From NCBI RefSeq assembly GCF_900460065.1, contig NZ_UAVD01000012.1, positions 62,001-126,000 of the forward strand: a DNA stretch of 64,000 nt. Direction: 5' to 3'. The stretch is from Streptomyces griseus. GTDB lineage: Bacteria; Actinomycetota; Actinomycetes; Streptomycetales; Streptomycetaceae. The translations under genes were made by a program, and so were the position numbers. The notes beneath the pieces were generated by a model. The model did no database searches and had not been told where the DNA came from. It was given only the letters and a program-made list of their open reading frames with translations. Below are positions 52,530 to 60,534 of this stretch, in pieces (position 1 is the stretch's first letter; each line of letters begins with the position of its first letter).

Positions 52530-54170
52530 TTTTGGCCCGCTCCATGGAGAAGAGGGAGCTTCCTGCTTCGGCGTCCACTGCCGACCGGACGCGGCCTCGA
52601 AGGCGACGCCCTGCCGGTCTCACGCGGACTCCACAGGCATTACGGCCGACAGCCCGTCGGTCCGGCATGCGCTTTCTCGCGTGCCTCCGGGTCACCCCGC
52701 CGGCACCACGTCCGGTACCTCCGATGCCCTGATCAACGAGGGCATGGGCCGGCCGGGCGGTAGCGCCGACGCCACCAGTCCGTAGAGGCGCAGCCCTTCC
52801 GCGCGCAGATTCCGTGCCGCGTTCACATCCCGCTCGTGTACCGCACCGCATCCGTCGCAGGACCAGCCGCGCACCGCCAGATCCAGCTTCGGCCCCGTGA
52901 GCCCGCAGGCGGAGCAGCGCCGGGTCGAGGGGAAGAAGCGGTCGACGACGACCAGCGTCCGGCCGTACCACGCGCACTTGTACCGCAACTGACGCAGCAA
53001 CTCGCCCCACGAGGCGTCCATGATCGCCCGGTTCAGCCCCGCTTTCCGTCGACGGCCCCTCCCTCTCGGCGACCGTACGAGAGAGGCGACGGCCAGGTCC
53101 TCCACCACGAGCACTTGGTTCTCGCGCACGAGGCGGGTGGTGAGCCGGTCCAACGCGTCTCTGCGGACGTCGGCGACGCGGGCGTACAGCCGCGCGATCT
53201 CCAGCCGCGCCTTCTCCCGGTTCCTGGATCCCCTCTCCTTGCGGTGCAGACTCCGTTGGCGATCCGCGAGCTTCGCCCCGTACCGCTTGAGCAGCCGGGG
53301 GTGGTCCACCTTCTCTCCGTCGTCCAGCGTGACCAGTGCCGCCAGCCCGAGGTCCAGGCCGACCGCCTTCGGCGCACCGCCGTGCCGCAGGAACAACGGC
53401 GGCAACGGCTCGATACGCTCCTCCACCAGTACGGAGACGAAGTAGCGCCCTGCCCGGTCACGGCTCACGGTGAGCTTCACCGGCCGCACTCCTGCCGGAA
53501 GCGGCCGGGACCAGCGGACGCGCAGCGGCCCGGTCTGCTTGGCCAGCGTGATCAGACCCGTACCCGGCCGGTCCGGGTCCTCGACCCAGCGGAAGCCCGT
53601 ACGGACATAGGTCGCGGAGTCACGGGAGCGGCCCTTCTTCTTGGCCTTCGGCGGTTTCCCCGAGCCTGTGAAGAACCGCCCGAACGCGGCGTCGAGATGG
53701 CGAAGTGCCTGCTGGAGAACGGTTGAGGACACCTCCTGAAGCCATCGCGTCCCCTGGGCGTTCCGCCAGCCCGTGAGGGCTCGGCAGGACTCGGCGAACC
53801 CGAGCGCCACGTGGTGCTCGTGCCAGGCCTTGACCCGCAGGGCGAGGCCCTCGTTGTAGGTCCAGCGGCAGGCCCCGAAGGTCTTGACCAACTGCTCGGC
53901 CTGGGTGGGAGAGGGGTAGCAGCGGTACCGGTAGGCCCGCCGGCGGGTGTCCGCCTCCGGTCTGCGCCGCTGCACCGGCACGGCCACCCGCTGTTGGTGC
54001 TTGGCCCGGTCGGGAACGCCCAGCGCCTCGCGCTTGACGCGCCGCGCCTCAGCGCCGGTGACGCTGAGCCGTCCGTCCTCCCCCGCGGACTCGACCACGA
54101 CCCCTCCCCGGTCCGATAGTCCGATGGCACTTCAGTGCGTTCAACGAACAGGTGAGTGGGAGGTCACGGC
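52530..54170 (-). mobile_element. IS605/IS1341-type element with tnpB only (ends approximate)
   Basis: The element consists of tnpB and short flanks and has no tnpA transposase. Past the 3' end of tnpB a small hairpin GCTCC-N11-GGAGC (52539-52559) could be the right-end structure; on the 5' side GCACT-TC-AGTGC occurs near 54127-54138. True ends need comparison with an empty site. It is inserted between msiK and tRNA-Thr. Confidence 0.5.
52692..54098 (-). CDS. tnpB: TnpB-type RNA-guided endonuclease of the IS200/IS605 family
   Basis: A 468-residue protein with an OrfB N-terminal part from about residue 53 and a split RuvC nuclease. The catalytic residues D249 (VGLDLGLAALV), E333 (LVVEDLAVA) and D424 (HERDVNAARN) are all present, and so is the zinc finger C395-C398-C414-C417. 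The nuclease therefore looks intact. GTG 54098 has GGGGAGGGG before it, giving a basic 52-residue extension ahead of the normal TnpB start RRAYRYRCYPSP; this extension is unusual. A guide (omega) RNA would be expected to overlap the 3' end and reach to about 52.53 kb. Confidence 0.9.
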   Translation of the reverse strand: MVESAGEDGRLSVTGAEARRVKREALGVPDRAKHQQRVAVPVQRRRPEADTRRRAYRYRCYPSPTQAEQLVKTFGACRWTYNEGLALRVKAWHEHHVALGFAESCRALTGWRNAQGTRWLQEVSSTVLQQALRHLDAAFGRFFTGSGKPPKAKKKGRSRDSATYVRTGFRWVEDPDRPGTGLITLAKQTGPLRVRWSRPLPAGVRPVKLTVSRDRAGRYFVSVLVEERIEPLPPLFLRHGGAPKAVGLDLGLAALVTLDDGEKVDHPRLLKRYGAKLADRQRSLHRKERGSRNREKARLEIARLYARVADVRRDALDRLTTRLVRENQVLVVEDLAVASLVRSPRGRGRRRKAGLNRAIMDASWGELLRQLRYKCAWYGRTLVVVDRFFPSTRRCSACGLTGPKLDLAVRGWSCDGCGAVHERDVNAARNLRAEGLRLYGLVASALPPGRPMPSLIRASEVPDVVPAG

Positions 54171-54250
54171 CGCCCGTTATGCCTGTCCGCGGGAGAGCGG
54201 GGCTGTGTAGAGTTGTGGCGTCTTGGTGCGCGCTACGGGCGTGCGTCCTT

Positions 54251-54326
54251 GCCTCCTTAGCTCAGTCCGGCCCAGAGCGATGTACTTGTAATACATAGGT
54301 CGTCGGTTCGAATCCGACAGGAGGCT
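54251..54326 (+). tRNA. tRNA-Thr (anticodon TGT)
   Basis: The acceptor stem GCCTCCT pairs with AGGAGGC, the D arm is AGCTCAGTCCGGCCCAGAGC, the anticodon stem ATGTA/TACAT carries the loop CTTGTAA with anticodon TGT, and the T arm is GTCGGTTCGAATCCGAC. No CCA is encoded. A -10-like TAGAGT is at 54208-54213. No integrase or repeated 3' end is seen nearby. Confidence 0.95.
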
Positions 54327-54332
54327 CAGCGT

Positions 54333-54367
54333 GAAGCCCAGGCCAGATTTCTTCTGGCCTGGGCTTC
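54333..54367 (+). terminator. terminator of tRNA-Thr
   Basis: GAAGCCCAGGCCAGA (54333-54347) pairs with TCTGGCCTGGGCTTC (54353-54367) across a 5-base loop, seven bases after the tRNA. Confidence 0.85.
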
Positions 54368-54815
54368 TGTCGTCGGTGCGTCGGGCGACGGCGAACGTCG
54401 GCTGTGAACGCCCGGCCCTGGTCACCGACCGGCGCCGGCAGCGGCAGTAGCGGGGGCTTCGCCCGGTGGCCGGCGGGTGCGGCGCTGAGCCCATGAGGCT
54501 CACCACGCACCCCGGTTCGTGCTCGTCGTCCCCGTGCCCGGGGCGCTGCCCGGCGCACCGCCGGAAGGGGCACGGCGCGAACGGGAGCCACCTTTCGAAC
54601 GCTGCGTATCAGGATCGTCACACCCCTCCTCCGCGCGCCGTCCCGTTCGCCGTCGCCGCGGTGAAGGGGGTCATCAAGCCGTGGCCGGCCGGTGTCCACG
54701 TCCTCGGCGCGGGCGGCCCGGACCGTGGCCACGGGGCCTTTCCGGGAGGGAGGCGTCGGAGGTGTGCCGCCGGGGTGGAGGAGGGCGGGGTGGGGGCGTC
54801 CCGGGGCGGGCGTGT
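54368..54815. other. 448-bp region with no supportable gene
   Basis: Several long frames cross this region, but none has a ribosome binding site, family motif or consistent codon bias. The sequence is ordinary GC-rich DNA. It is the place where the msiK/tRNA block meets a different gene neighbourhood. Confidence 0.4.
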
Positions 54816-55136
54816 TCAGGTGGGGATCGGGGCGCCGATGGTCAGCTCGACCTCGGCTTCCTCGGCGGTGAACCCCTTTACGGTCCAGGTGCTGTCGGGG
54901 AGGGGCGTGCCGGCCGCGGTGGTGTGGGCGTCGACCGTGAGGACGGGGCCTGTCGGGGCGTCCGTGCGGAGTTCTGCCGCCGTGGCCGTTCCGTCGGAGA
55001 AGCGCAGGTGGACGTCGATCGGCTCCGGAGTTGTCGCGAAGGCCTCCGGGTGGGGCACGTCCTGGAGGCGGCAGCGCGCGCCGGGGAACAGGTGGGTGTG
55101 GGTGCAGAGGGCCAGGTAGGCCCTGGGGTGGGGCAT
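54816..55136 (-). CDS. hypothetical protein, 106 aa
   Basis: A 106-residue frame from ATG 55136 starting MPHPRAYLALCTHTHLFPG and ending EVELTIGAPIPT. Its pattern of alternating beta-strand-like segments (IDVHLRFSDG, VLTVDAHT, TWTVKGF) suggests a small beta fold. No motif is recognised and no ribosome binding site is clear. It stands divergent from the RHH-like regulator. Confidence 0.5.
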   Translation of the reverse strand: MPHPRAYLALCTHTHLFPGARCRLQDVPHPEAFATTPEPIDVHLRFSDGTATAAELRTDAPTGPVLTVDAHTTAAGTPLPDSTWTVKGFTAEEAEVELTIGAPIPT

Positions 55137-55261
55137 GCGGTGCTCCGGGGCGGGGTGGTGGCCGGGTGGTGGGGAGTGGGCGGGCGTTGCCTTGGTGTGC
55201 GGCGTCCGGCGTCAGTACATCCGGCTTCGGCTGCGGGGCGGCGTGTGCCACGCGGGGCGGA

Positions 55262-55467
55262 TCGGTGGATCGGGTGGGGAGCTGTGGTGTCACGTGGTGC
55301 CGCGTGGTGCCATCTTGTGTCGCTGTGGTGCCAACCGTGGTTCTTCGGGGTGCCTCTGTGGTGCCGTTGCCGCGCCCCTTGTTGTGACGTTGCAGGTCAG
55401 AAGGGGTTCTGTAGATGCTGAGCCAAGGTGGCTCGACATGGTGCCACTCGTGTGCCATCATGGCGTC
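55262..55467 (+). repeat. cluster of TGGTGCC motifs upstream of the RHH-like regulator
   Basis: In about 190 bases TGGTGCC occurs five times (near 55296, 55306, 55328, 55359 and 55439), along with the variants TGGTGTC and TGTGCCA. A palindrome GCCATCATGGC sits at 55454-55464, four bases before the start codon. The whole 331-base space has no gene. Repeated sites before a DNA-binding-protein gene suggest cooperative autoregulation. Confidence 0.6.
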
Positions 55468-55989
55468 ATGGACCTCACCCCCTACGTCGACAACCTCCGG
55501 CGGGAACTCGCCGTCGCCGCGGAAGCCAGCGGTGACGAAGCCCGCGTCCTGGCCGAGCGGCTCAGTGCTCCCCTGGAGTCCGCCGTCCGGCTGACCCTGC
55601 TCAACGTGCTCTCCGCGGCCATGGGCGACGTCACCCGGGAGCTGGCTCCCGGTTCGGTCGACGTGCGGCTGCGCGGGCTCGATCCCGAGTTCGTGGTGAC
55701 GCCGCCGCCGGTGCCCGAGCCGGTGCGGGAGGAGCGGGAGGCCGTGGCTCCCGTGGTGTCCGCGCCGCCGGCCGGGGAGGCCGACGACGGCACCATGGTG
55801 CGGATCAACCTCCGTCTCCCCGCCCACCTCAAGGGCCGCGCCGAGAGCGCCGCGGCGGCGGAGGGCCTGTCGGTCAACGCCTGGCTCGTGCGGGCCGTGT
55901 CCACGTCCCTCGACGGCGGAGGGCGCGCGAGCGCCTCCGGCCGGAGCAGGGACTCGGGCGGTCGCGGCTTCACCGGCTGGGTTCGCTGA
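55468..55989 (+). CDS. HicB/Arc-like ribbon-helix-helix protein
   Basis: A 173-residue protein. The N-terminal 60 residues are helical (MDLTPYVDNLRRELAVAAEAS), the middle is a Pro/Glu linker, and residues 112-150 form a ribbon-helix-helix: MVRINLRLPAHLKGRAESAAAAEGLSVNAWLVRAVS. That sequence is the HicB/CopG-type DNA-binding part. It has no toxin gene beside it. It precedes a DUF4097 gene and an ABC exporter on the same strand, and likely controls them, itself or both. Confidence 0.8.
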   Translation: MDLTPYVDNLRRELAVAAEASGDEARVLAERLSAPLESAVRLTLLNVLSAAMGDVTRELAPGSVDVRLRGLDPEFVVTPPPVPEPVREEREAVAPVVSAPPAGEADDGTMVRINLRLPAHLKGRAESAAAAEGLSVNAWLVRAVSTSLDGGGRASASGRSRDSGGRGFTGWVR

Positions 55990-56134
55990 GCCCGCTTCCG
56001 CCCGCCTCCGCCCGCCTCCTGGCGGGCGGGGCTTCACCGGCCGCGTTTCACCGGCGGCATTCCACGGCGGATCGCCGATCCGGCCGATGTCACTGATCGT
56101 TCATCACTCACCGAGCCAAGAGGACGGGACAGCC

Positions 56135-57025
56135 ATGCCTTCTTTCGATACTCCCGAGCCGATCTCCGTCGTCATCGAGCTGGACGCCGGCACCGCCCGC
56201 ATCACCGCGGGCAAGCGCACCGACACGGTCGTCGAGGTGCTGCCGGGCAACGGGTCCGACCAGGACGACGTACGCGCGGTTCAGCAGACCCAGGTCTCCT
56301 GCTCGGGCGGACGCCTCACCGTCAGAACCCCCAAGAAGCGCTCCCTGTTCGGCAAGCCGGGCACCGTCGTGGTGAGCGTCGAGCTGCCCGCGGGGTCCGA
56401 GGTGCGCGGCACCTCCGCCCTGGGCGGCTTCTTCGTCGAGGGGCCGCTCGGCGAGGTGCGGCTCAAGACCTCGCTCGGCGACGTCCAGGTGGAGGAGGCG
56501 GCCCGCGCCGAGCTCAGGACCGACCACGGAGACATCCGGTTGGTCCGCTCCACCGGGGACGCCGAGGTCATCGGTTCGGGCCGGGTCGAGGTCGGCGCCG
56601 TGGCGGGGGCGGCGGTCGTCAAGAACGGCAACGGCGCGACCGGGATCGACGAGGTCGGCGGCGAGTTGAAGGTCAACGCGGCCAACGGCGACATCTCCGT
56701 GGGGCTCGCGCACGGCGACGTCGTCGCCAAGTCCGCCAACGGGCGCATCGAGATCGAGGTCGCCCGGGCCGGGGTCGACGCGACCTCCTCCAACGGGCGC
56801 ATCCGCGTCGGCGACGTGACCCGCGGCCGCATCGCTCTGCGCACCTCCGTCGGCGACCTCGAAGTGGGCATCCACGAGGGCACCGCCGCCTGGCTCGACC
56901 TGAATCCGAAGTTCGGCACCGTACGCAACTCGCTCGGCGCCGCCGCCGGACCCGAGGACTCCGACGAGACCGTCGAGGTGCACGCCCGGAGCGGGACCGG
57001 CGACATCATCGTCCGCCGCGCCTGA
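56135..57025 (+). CDS. DUF4097-type beta-strand repeat protein
   Basis: A 296-residue protein made of repeated short strands with alternating G-D/G-x-I patterns (for example LKVNAANGDISVGLAHGDVVAKSANGRIEIEVA), forming the right-handed beta-helix-like DUF4097 (adhesin/LiaF-like) fold. No signal peptide or membrane helix. AGAGGACGGG precedes ATG 56135. It stands between the RHH-like regulator and an ABC exporter, an order common in Streptomyces; the role is unknown. Confidence 0.85.
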   Translation: MPSFDTPEPISVVIELDAGTARITAGKRTDTVVEVLPGNGSDQDDVRAVQQTQVSCSGGRLTVRTPKKRSLFGKPGTVVVSVELPAGSEVRGTSALGGFFVEGPLGEVRLKTSLGDVQVEEAARAELRTDHGDIRLVRSTGDAEVIGSGRVEVGAVAGAAVVKNGNGATGIDEVGGELKVNAANGDISVGLAHGDVVAKSANGRIEIEVARAGVDATSSNGRIRVGDVTRGRIALRTSVGDLEVGIHEGTAAWLDLNPKFGTVRNSLGAAAGPEDSDETVEVHARSGTGDIIVRRA

Positions 57026-57056
57026 GCCCGCCGGCCTGCGGCGCTGAGCCCGCCGC

Positions 57057-57265
57057 CCCGCCGCCCCACCGCCCCGCCGTCCGTCGGTCCCGCCGTGCCT
57101 GGGTCCGCCACGCCTGCGCCCGCCACGCCTGCGCCCGCCGCGCCTCCGTCCGTCGGTCCCGCCGTGGCCGAGTTCGCCGTGCCTGCGCCCGCCGCCCCGC
57201 CCCGCCGTGCCTGAGCCCGCCGCCCTTCGTTCCGCTCGCCCTTCGTTCCGCTCGCCCCTCGTTCC
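57057..57265. repeat. degenerate tandem repeats between DUF4097 and ABC genes
   Basis: The 278-base gap is filled by short imperfect repeats: CGTCCGTCGGTCCCGCCGTG occurs twice (about 57077 and 57146), CGCCACGCCTGCGCC twice, and a 17-base unit built on CCTTCGTTCCGCTCG nearly three times (about 57232-57280). Nothing codes here. The units may be slippage products. Confidence 0.7.
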
Positions 57266-57303
57266 GCCCGCTTCCGATGCACCGCTTGCGAAAGGGAACC
57301 AGC

Positions 57304-58311
57304 ATGACTGTCACCCGGGCCTCCGCCCCGCCCGCCGCCCAGGAGGCGGCGCAGGCGATCACCGCCACCGGACTGCGCAAGTCCTACGGCGACAAGACCG
57401 TCCTCGACGGCGTCGACCTCTCGGTGCCCGAGGGCACGGTCTTCTCGCTGCTCGGGCCCAACGGTGCGGGCAAGACCACCGTCGTCAAGATCCTCTCCAC
57501 CCTCATCTCTCCCGGCGCGGGCTCCGGCGGGATCCGCGTCGGCGGCCATGATCCGGCCGTCGACCCGCAGGCCGTGCGTGCCGCGATCGGTGTCACGGGG
57601 CAGTTCTCGGCCGTGGACGGGCTGATCACCGGTGAGGAGAACATGCTGCTGATGGCGGATCTCCATCACCTGTCCCGGCGCGAGGGGCGGCGCGTGGCCG
57701 CCGAGCTCCTGGAGCGTTTCGACCTGGTGGAGGCGGCGAGGAAGCCCGCCGCGGGCTACTCCGGTGGCATGAAGCGGCGTCTCGACATCGCCATGACCCT
57801 GGTCGGATCCCCGCGGATCATCTTCCTGGACGAACCGACCACGGGCCTCGACCCGCGCTCCCGCCACACCATGTGGGGGATCATCCGCGAGCTGGTCTCC
57901 GGTGGCGTCACCGTCTTCCTCACCACGCAGTACCTGGAGGAGGCCGACGAACTCGCCGACCGCATCGCCGTACTGAACAACGGGAGGATCGCCGCGGAGG
58001 GCACCGCCGAGGAGCTCAAGCGGATCGTCCCCGGCGGTCATGTGAAGCTCCGCTTCAACGTCCCGGACGCCTACCGGTCCGCCGCCTCCGCGCTGCGTGA
58101 AGTCGCCCGGGACGACGAGTCCCTGTCGCTCCAGATCCCCAGTGACGGCAGCCAGCGCGAACTGCGCTCCCTCCTCGACTGGTTGGACTCGGCCGGTATC
58201 GAGGCCGACGAACTGACCGTGCACACGCCCGATCTCGACGACGTGTTCTTCGCCCTCACCGGCTCCGGCGTGCCCGCCCGGGACAACCAGCCGAAGGAGG
58301 CTGTCCGATGA
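57304..58311 (+). CDS. DrrA-like ABC transporter ATPase
   Basis: A 335-residue ATPase: Walker A GPNGAGKTTVVKIL, signature YSGGMKRRLDIAM, Walker B IIFLDEPTTGLDP, H-loop region LTTQYLEEADELADRIAV and the DrrA C-terminal domain ending DLDDVFFALTG. ATG 57304 (MTVTRAS) follows GAAAGGGAACC. It forms an exporter with the next gene, overlapping it by four bases. Close in type to the ATPase at 7106-8113, but clearly not a recent duplicate. Confidence 0.92.
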   Translation: MTVTRASAPPAAQEAAQAITATGLRKSYGDKTVLDGVDLSVPEGTVFSLLGPNGAGKTTVVKILSTLISPGAGSGGIRVGGHDPAVDPQAVRAAIGVTGQFSAVDGLITGEENMLLMADLHHLSRREGRRVAAELLERFDLVEAARKPAAGYSGGMKRRLDIAMTLVGSPRIIFLDEPTTGLDPRSRHTMWGIIRELVSGGVTVFLTTQYLEEADELADRIAVLNNGRIAAEGTAEELKRIVPGGHVKLRFNVPDAYRSAASALREVARDDESLSLQIPSDGSQRELRSLLDWLDSAGIEADELTVHTPDLDDVFFALTGSGVPARDNQPKEAVR

Positions 58312-59099
58312 GTTCCCTCTCCCTCGCCGTACGCGACACCACCACCATGCTGCGCCGCAACCTCCTGCACGCCCGGCGCTACCCGTCGCTCACCCTGAAC
58401 CTGCTCCTCACGCCTGTCATGCTCCTGCTGCTTTTCGTCTACATCTTCGGCGATGTGATGAGCGCGGGCATCGGCGGCGGGGAGGGCGGCCGGTCCGCGT
58501 ACATCGCCTACATCGTCCCCGGCATCCTCCTGCTGACCGTCGGCTCCACCGTGGTCGGGACCGCCGTGTCCGTCTCCACGGACATGTCCGAGGGCATCAT
58601 CGCCCGCTTCCGTACGATGGCGATCCACCGCGGTTCGGTGATCACCGGGCACGTCGTCGGCAGCGTGTTGCAGAGCGTGCTGAGCGTGGTCCTGGTGGGC
58701 GCCGTCGCCGTGGCCATCGGCTTCCGCTCCACGGACGCCACGCTCGTGGAGTGGCTGGCCGCTTTCGGGCTGCTCGTGATCTTCTCCGCCGCCCTCACCT
58801 GGGTCGCGGTGGGCATGGGCCTCATCAGCCCGAACGCGGAGACGGCCAGCAATAACGCCCTGCCGATGGTGCTGCTCCCGATGCTGTCCAGCGCCTTCAT
58901 CCCGGTGGAGACGATGCCGGGCTGGTTCCGGCCGGTCGCCGAGTACCAGCCCTTCACCCCGGCCATCGAGACGCTGCGCGGCCTGCTGCTCGGCAGCGAG
59001 ATCGGCCACAACGGCTGGCTGGCCGTGGGCTGGAGCCTCGGGCTCGTGGTGCTCGGCTACTTCTGGGCGACCTCGAAGTTCGGCCAGGACCCCCGGTAG
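58308..59099 (+). CDS. ABC-2 type transporter permease (DrrB-like)
   Basis: A 263-residue membrane protein with six helices and the ABC-2 pattern, including VDMSEGIIARFRTMAIHRGSVITGHV-type cytosolic loop and NNALPMVLLPMLSSAFIPVETMPGWFRPVAEYQPFTPAIETLRG, the conserved segment before the last helix. The ATG overlaps the ATPase stop (ATGA). The substrate is unknown. Confidence 0.9.
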   Translation: MSSLSLAVRDTTTMLRRNLLHARRYPSLTLNLLLTPVMLLLLFVYIFGDVMSAGIGGGEGGRSAYIAYIVPGILLLTVGSTVVGTAVSVSTDMSEGIIARFRTMAIHRGSVITGHVVGSVLQSVLSVVLVGAVAVAIGFRSTDATLVEWLAAFGLLVIFSAALTWVAVGMGLISPNAETASNNALPMVLLPMLSSAFIPVETMPGWFRPVAEYQPFTPAIETLRGLLLGSEIGHNGWLAVGWSLGLVVLGYFWATSKFGQDPR

Positions 59100-59358
59100 C
59101 CGCCCCGCCCGGCCCCCTGCGGCCCGCGCCGACCCCTCGCGCGGGCCGCTCCGGCGTTCCGGCTCCCGCATTCCCGCTGCCCCGCGTTTCCGCTCCCGCG
59201 TTCCCGGGCCGTCGGCACCCGGTACGGAGGCGGGGCCGGTGTTCGCCGTGCTGACCGGGGGCGTCGTCAAACCGGCCCGGGTGCGGGGCCGGTGGCCCCT
59301 TCCCGCCCGGCGCGCCGCCCGAGGGATGCGGAGAAGCGGTGAGCGTCCGTACCGATTT
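59100..59358. other. intergenic GC-rich stretch without gene
   Basis: Low-complexity sequence rich in GCGTTCC and CCCGC units at 59150-59210; no reading frame is supported. Confidence 0.4.
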
Positions 59359-59421
59359 CTACCGGGGGGTAGGCGGCCCGGGATCCTTGTTATACCTTGC
59401 GTCTAACAAGGATCCCGGGCC
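59359..59421 (+). promoter_or_regulatory. two inverted repeats upstream of the AurF-like gene
   Basis: First, CTACC-GGGG-GGTAG (59359-59372). Directly after it, GGCCCGGGATCCTTGTTA (59375-59392) pairs perfectly with 59404-59421 across the 11-base loop TACCTTGCGTC. The structure lies 190 bases before the AurF-like start. It could be a double operator, or a terminator for the exporter operon; there is no T-run. Confidence 0.6.
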
Positions 59422-59610
59422 GGCCGGTGTCCGGTCCGGCGCGGGCCGTCGCCCCCGGCCCCGGTGATCCGTACAGCACTCAGCACGACCCGACCCCGTA
59501 CAGCGCGACCCGATTCCGCACAGGGGGAATTCGGATCCGTCGCGGCGGTCGGCAGCCGTACGCACCTCACCACGATCGAGGATCACGCACTCGACCCAAG
59601 GAGCCGCAGC

Positions 59611-60525
59611 ATGGCCGGCAGCACCGTTCCGTCGAAGGTCCAGGAGAGCCCCGAGGGCGACGACGTCGCGCGGCGGCTGCTCGGTTCGGCCGCGCAGCTG
59701 GCGTACGACCCGGCCACCGAGGTGGACTGGGAGACCCCGCTGGACAAGGAGTTCCACGGCGCGAGCCCCGAGTGGTGCAGTCTCTACGGGACCGCGTACT
59801 GGGGCGAGTTGACCGAGGCGCAGCGCAAGGAGCTGACCCGGCAGGAGGCGGCGTCGGTCGCCAGCACCGGGATCTGGTTCGAGATGATCCTCCAGCAGAT
59901 GGTGCTGCGCGACATCTACATGAAGAACCCGGCGGGCGCGGAGTTCCAGTGGGCGCTCACCGAGATAGCCGAGGAGTGCCGCCACTCGATCATGTTCGCG
60001 CGCGGTGCGCAGAAGCTCGGTGCGCCCCACTACCGGCCCCGCCGCGCGGTGATGGAGCTGGGCAGGGCCTTCAAGACGCTGGCGTTCGGCGAGGCGGCCT
60101 ACGCGGCGATCCTGGTCGCCGAGGAGGTGCTCGACGTGATGCAGCGGGACTGGATGCGCGACGAGCGGGTGGTGCCGTTCGTCCGCACCATCAACAACAT
60201 CCATGTCGTGGAGGAGTCCCGGCACATGAAGTTCGCCCGGGACGAGACGCTCAAGCGGCTGGAGGGCGCGGGGTGGGCGCGGCGGCAGATCAACGCGTTC
60301 GTCGTCGCCGTCGCCTCGTACTTCATCGTGACCAGCATGGTGAACCCGGAGGTCTACCGGAAGGCCGGGCTCGACAAGCGCCGGGCGCTGGCCGCCGCGA
60401 AGGCCAACGCGCACCACAAGTCGATGATGCGGTCGAGCTGTTCGGGGCTGATGGACTTCCTGGCCTCCGCCCGTCTGCTCACCAAGCCCGCCCTCGCGTT
60501 CTACAAGCGCGCGAACCTGATCTGA
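59611..60525 (+). CDS. AurF-like diiron N-oxygenase family protein
   Basis: A 304-residue helical protein of the p-aminobenzoate N-oxygenase (AurF) family. Two E-x-x-R-H iron-binding motifs are present, at E121-H125 (EECRH) and E201-H205 (EESRH), and further Glu ligands lie in the helices before them. AurF-type enzymes oxidise aromatic amines with O2 and need an electron donor. ATG 59611 has AAGGAG upstream; a longer frame lacks family similarity. The ferredoxin/reductase gene follows after nine bases and is the probable donor. Confidence 0.87.
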   Translation: MAGSTVPSKVQESPEGDDVARRLLGSAAQLAYDPATEVDWETPLDKEFHGASPEWCSLYGTAYWGELTEAQRKELTRQEAASVASTGIWFEMILQQMVLRDIYMKNPAGAEFQWALTEIAEECRHSIMFARGAQKLGAPHYRPRRAVMELGRAFKTLAFGEAAYAAILVAEEVLDVMQRDWMRDERVVPFVRTINNIHVVEESRHMKFARDETLKRLEGAGWARRQINAFVVAVASYFIVTSMVNPEVYRKAGLDKRRALAAAKANAHHKSMMRSSCSGLMDFLASARLLTKPALAFYKRANLI

Positions 60526-60534
60526 GCCGGGGCC

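Noticed and set aside
54251..54326. tRNA-Thr as attachment site of an integrative element
   Set aside because: No integrase, excisionase or repeated tRNA 3' end is present within the window.
54466..55421. Plus-strand frames of 217 and 300 codons after tRNA-Thr
   Set aside because: They overlap each other and the minus-strand gene, are Arg/Gly-rich and show no start signals.
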